From an uncultured Clostridia bacterium (GTDB taxonomy: Bacteria > Bacillota > Clostridia > Oscillospirales > Ruminococcaceae): a stretch of DNA of 16,514 bases. The stretch is from NCBI GenBank assembly GCA_937901465.1, contig CALGTU010000214.1:1-16514 (forward strand), given 5' to 3'. A model generated the notes under the pieces. It was not told the origin of the DNA. It saw nothing but the letters and a program-made list of their open reading frames with translations, and made no database searches. Made by a program: the position numbers and the translations under genes. Positions 15,430 through 16,514 of the stretch are shown here, piece after piece. Every line of letters starts with the position of its first letter. Within the stretch, counting starts at the first letter, position 1.

Positions 15430-15451
15430 ATTGTGAACAAATTGTAAACAA
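15430..15451. promoter_or_regulatory. Tandem 11-bp direct repeat, candidate PhoP/WalR-type regulator site
   Basis: ATTGTGAACAA (15430-15440) and ATTGTAAACAA (15441-15451) are adjacent and identical at 10 of 11 positions. Read on the minus strand they contain TTTACA-N5-TTCACA, the spacing and approximate sequence of OmpR/PhoB-family boxes such as PhoP (TTAACA-N5-TTAACA) and WalR. They sit where the -35 box of the regulator operon should be, suggesting positive autoregulation. Confidence 0.5.
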
Positions 15452-15550
15452 TACAGCTCGTGAAAATAGTCATATGATAACAAATATAACTATTAACGAT
15501 TTATGATTTTTGTGTATAATTACAAAAAATATAAAAATGACACTTTTCAC

Positions 15551-15579
15551 TTGCATTTTTATACCAAAGTAAGTAAAAT
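15551..15579 (+). promoter_or_regulatory. Sigma-A promoter for groESL
   Basis: TTGCAT (15551-15556), a 17-nt spacer and TAAAAT (15574-15579) lie just before the CIRCE element, so bound HrcA would cover the transcription start. Confidence 0.7.
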
Positions 15580-15580
15580 A

Positions 15581-15615
15581 GTTATTAGCACTCACACCCT
15601 TTGAGTGCTAATAAC
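15581..15615 (+). promoter_or_regulatory. CIRCE operator (HrcA binding site)
   Basis: The consensus TTAGCACTC-N9-GAGTGCTAA is present without mismatch at 15585-15611. The inverted arms extend to 13 bp each (15581-15593 and 15603-15615). HrcA binds CIRCE to repress chaperone genes; hrcA itself is not in this window. Confidence 0.97.
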
Positions 15616-15652
15616 AGTTTATAATCAATTTTAAATACAGGAGGAAAACGGT

Positions 15653-15925
15653 ATGACAATCAAGCCTTTACAGGACAGAGTCGTTTTAAAAATGACAGAA
15701 GCAGAGGAAACAACAAAGAGCGGAATTATCCTCACAGGAAGCGCTAAGGAAAAGCCTGAAATCGCTGAAGTTATCGCAGTCGGCGAAGGAAAGAAAGACG
15801 TTACAATGACAGTTGAAAAGGGCGATAAGGTTCTTATCCAGAAGTATAGCGGAACAAATGTCAAGGTTGACGGCGAAGAATATATCATCGTTAAAATGGA
15901 TGACATTCTCGCAGTTGTAAAGTAA
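15653..15925 (+). CDS. groES: Co-chaperonin GroES
   Basis: The 90-residue protein is a full-length GroES (Cpn10). It forms a heptameric lid on GroEL in the cytosol. Signature parts are the N-terminal MTIKPLQDRVVLK, the mobile loop (about 18-35) with the GroEL-contacting IIL at 25-27, and the VDGEEYIIVKMDDILAV end. A strong AGGAGG (15639-15644) lies 8 nt upstream of the ATG. It is the first gene of the CIRCE-controlled operon, with groEL 38 bp downstream. Confidence 0.97.
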   Translation: MTIKPLQDRVVLKMTEAEETTKSGIILTGSAKEKPEIAEVIAVGEGKKDVTMTVEKGDKVLIQKYSGTNVKVDGEEYIIVKMDDILAVVK

Positions 15926-15963
15926 ATCATATCTACTATTATATATAAAGGAGAGAAATCACA

Positions 15964-16514
15964 ATGGCAAAAGATATTATTTATGGTGAAGAAGCGAGAA
16001 AGTCGCTTCAGGCAGGTATTGATAAGCTTGCCGATACAGTTAAAATTACATTAGGCCCCAAGGGCAGAAATGTAGTTCTCGATAAGAAATTCGGTGCACC
16101 CCTCATCACAAACGACGGTGTTACAATCGCAAAGGAAATCGAACTCGAAAACGCTTTTGAAAATATGGGTGCTCAGCTTGTAAGAGAAGTTGCAACAAAA
16201 ACAAACGACGCAGCAGGCGACGGTACAACAACAGCAACACTTCTCGCTCAGGCACTTATCCGCGAAGGAATGAAGAACATAGCAGCAGGCGCTAACCCCA
16301 TGATAGTTAAAAAGGGTATCTCAAAGGCTGTTGATACAGCAGTAGCTGCTATCGTTGCAAATTCAAAGGCAGTAAGCGGAACAGAAGATATCGCAAGAGT
16401 AGCAACAGTTTCATCTGCTGATGAAAACGTTGGTAAACTCATCGCTGATGCTATGGATAAGGTTACAGCAGACGGTGTTATCACAATCGAAGAAAGCAAG
16501 ACAGCTGAAACATA
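15964..16514 (+). CDS. groEL: Chaperonin GroEL, C-terminus cut by window edge
   Basis: The first 183 residues of GroEL (Cpn60) are visible, from MAKDIIYGEEAR through the equatorial and intermediate domains into the start of the apical domain; the remaining two thirds lie beyond the window. ATP-site motifs LGPKGRNVVLD (30-40) and NDAAGDGTTTA (81-91) are intact, with the catalytic aspartate at D86. AAAGGAGAG lies about 8 nt before the ATG. It should form the tetradecameric folding chamber that works with GroES. Confidence 0.97.
   Translation, partial: MAKDIIYGEEARKSLQAGIDKLADTVKITLGPKGRNVVLDKKFGAPLITNDGVTIAKEIELENAFENMGAQLVREVATKTNDAAGDGTTTATLLAQALIREGMKNIAAGANPMIVKKGISKAVDTAVAAIVANSKAVSGTEDIARVATVSSADENVGKLIADAMDKVTADGVITIEESKTAET

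Noticed and set aside
15515..15520. Second TATAAT upstream of the groES promoter
   Set aside because: Its only possible -35 match is poor (TTAACG at 16 nt), and the promoter next to CIRCE explains groESL control better.

Overview
The window looks like chromosomal DNA of a low-GC Gram-positive bacterium of the Clostridia, most likely a gut Oscillospiraceae/Ruminococcaceae-type organism. This placement is inferred, not searched. It rests on AT-rich DNA, strong AGGAGG-like ribosome binding sites, sigma-A type promoters, a CIRCE-controlled groESL, a KtrAB potassium system, a lipobox lipoprotein, an OmpR-type two-component system linked to HtrA, and the absence of outer-membrane genes. No phage, transposase, CRISPR, rRNA or tRNA was seen.

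Layout. 1-330 (minus) is the N-terminal part of a GtrA-like membrane protein, cut by the window edge. Its promoter stands back to back with that of 468-1715 (plus), a CNNM/CBS/CorC-type membrane protein, followed after 22 bp by a lipoprotein of unknown function (1738-2592). A compact, more GC-rich intergenic element (about 2594-2720) with two small hairpins comes next, then a zinc-ribbon membrane protein (2760-3350). A bidirectional terminator separates this from azlD-azlC (minus, 3402-4446), a branched-chain amino acid export pair with its own promoter. 4447-5029 has no gene beyond promoters at its two ends.

5030-10624 (plus) is a tight five-gene run from one strong promoter: an alpha/beta hydrolase with a TTG start, a Mur ligase whose usual N-terminal domain is replaced by membrane segments, a divergent D-alanine--D-alanine ligase, and the potassium channel/regulator pair KtrB-KtrA. 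It joins D-Ala-D-Ala formation, a probable membrane-bound peptide-ligating step and turgor control, and ends in a bidirectional terminator. This is the most interesting part of the window.

10655-11587 (minus) is an EamA/DMT transporter. 15369 down to 11655 (minus) is an envelope-stress style operon: OmpR-family response regulator, HAMP histidine kinase, and a membrane-anchored HtrA/DegP protease with an unusual acidic Asp/Lys linker. The kinase and protease genes overlap. An 11-bp-period direct repeat upstream of the regulator is a candidate autoregulatory site. A hairpin covers the regulator's stop codon.

15653 to the window end (plus) is groES-groEL (groEL truncated), behind a sigma-A promoter and a perfect CIRCE operator. 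The right half of the window is therefore largely protein quality control: HtrA outside the membrane and GroESL inside, in divergent units sharing one intergenic region.
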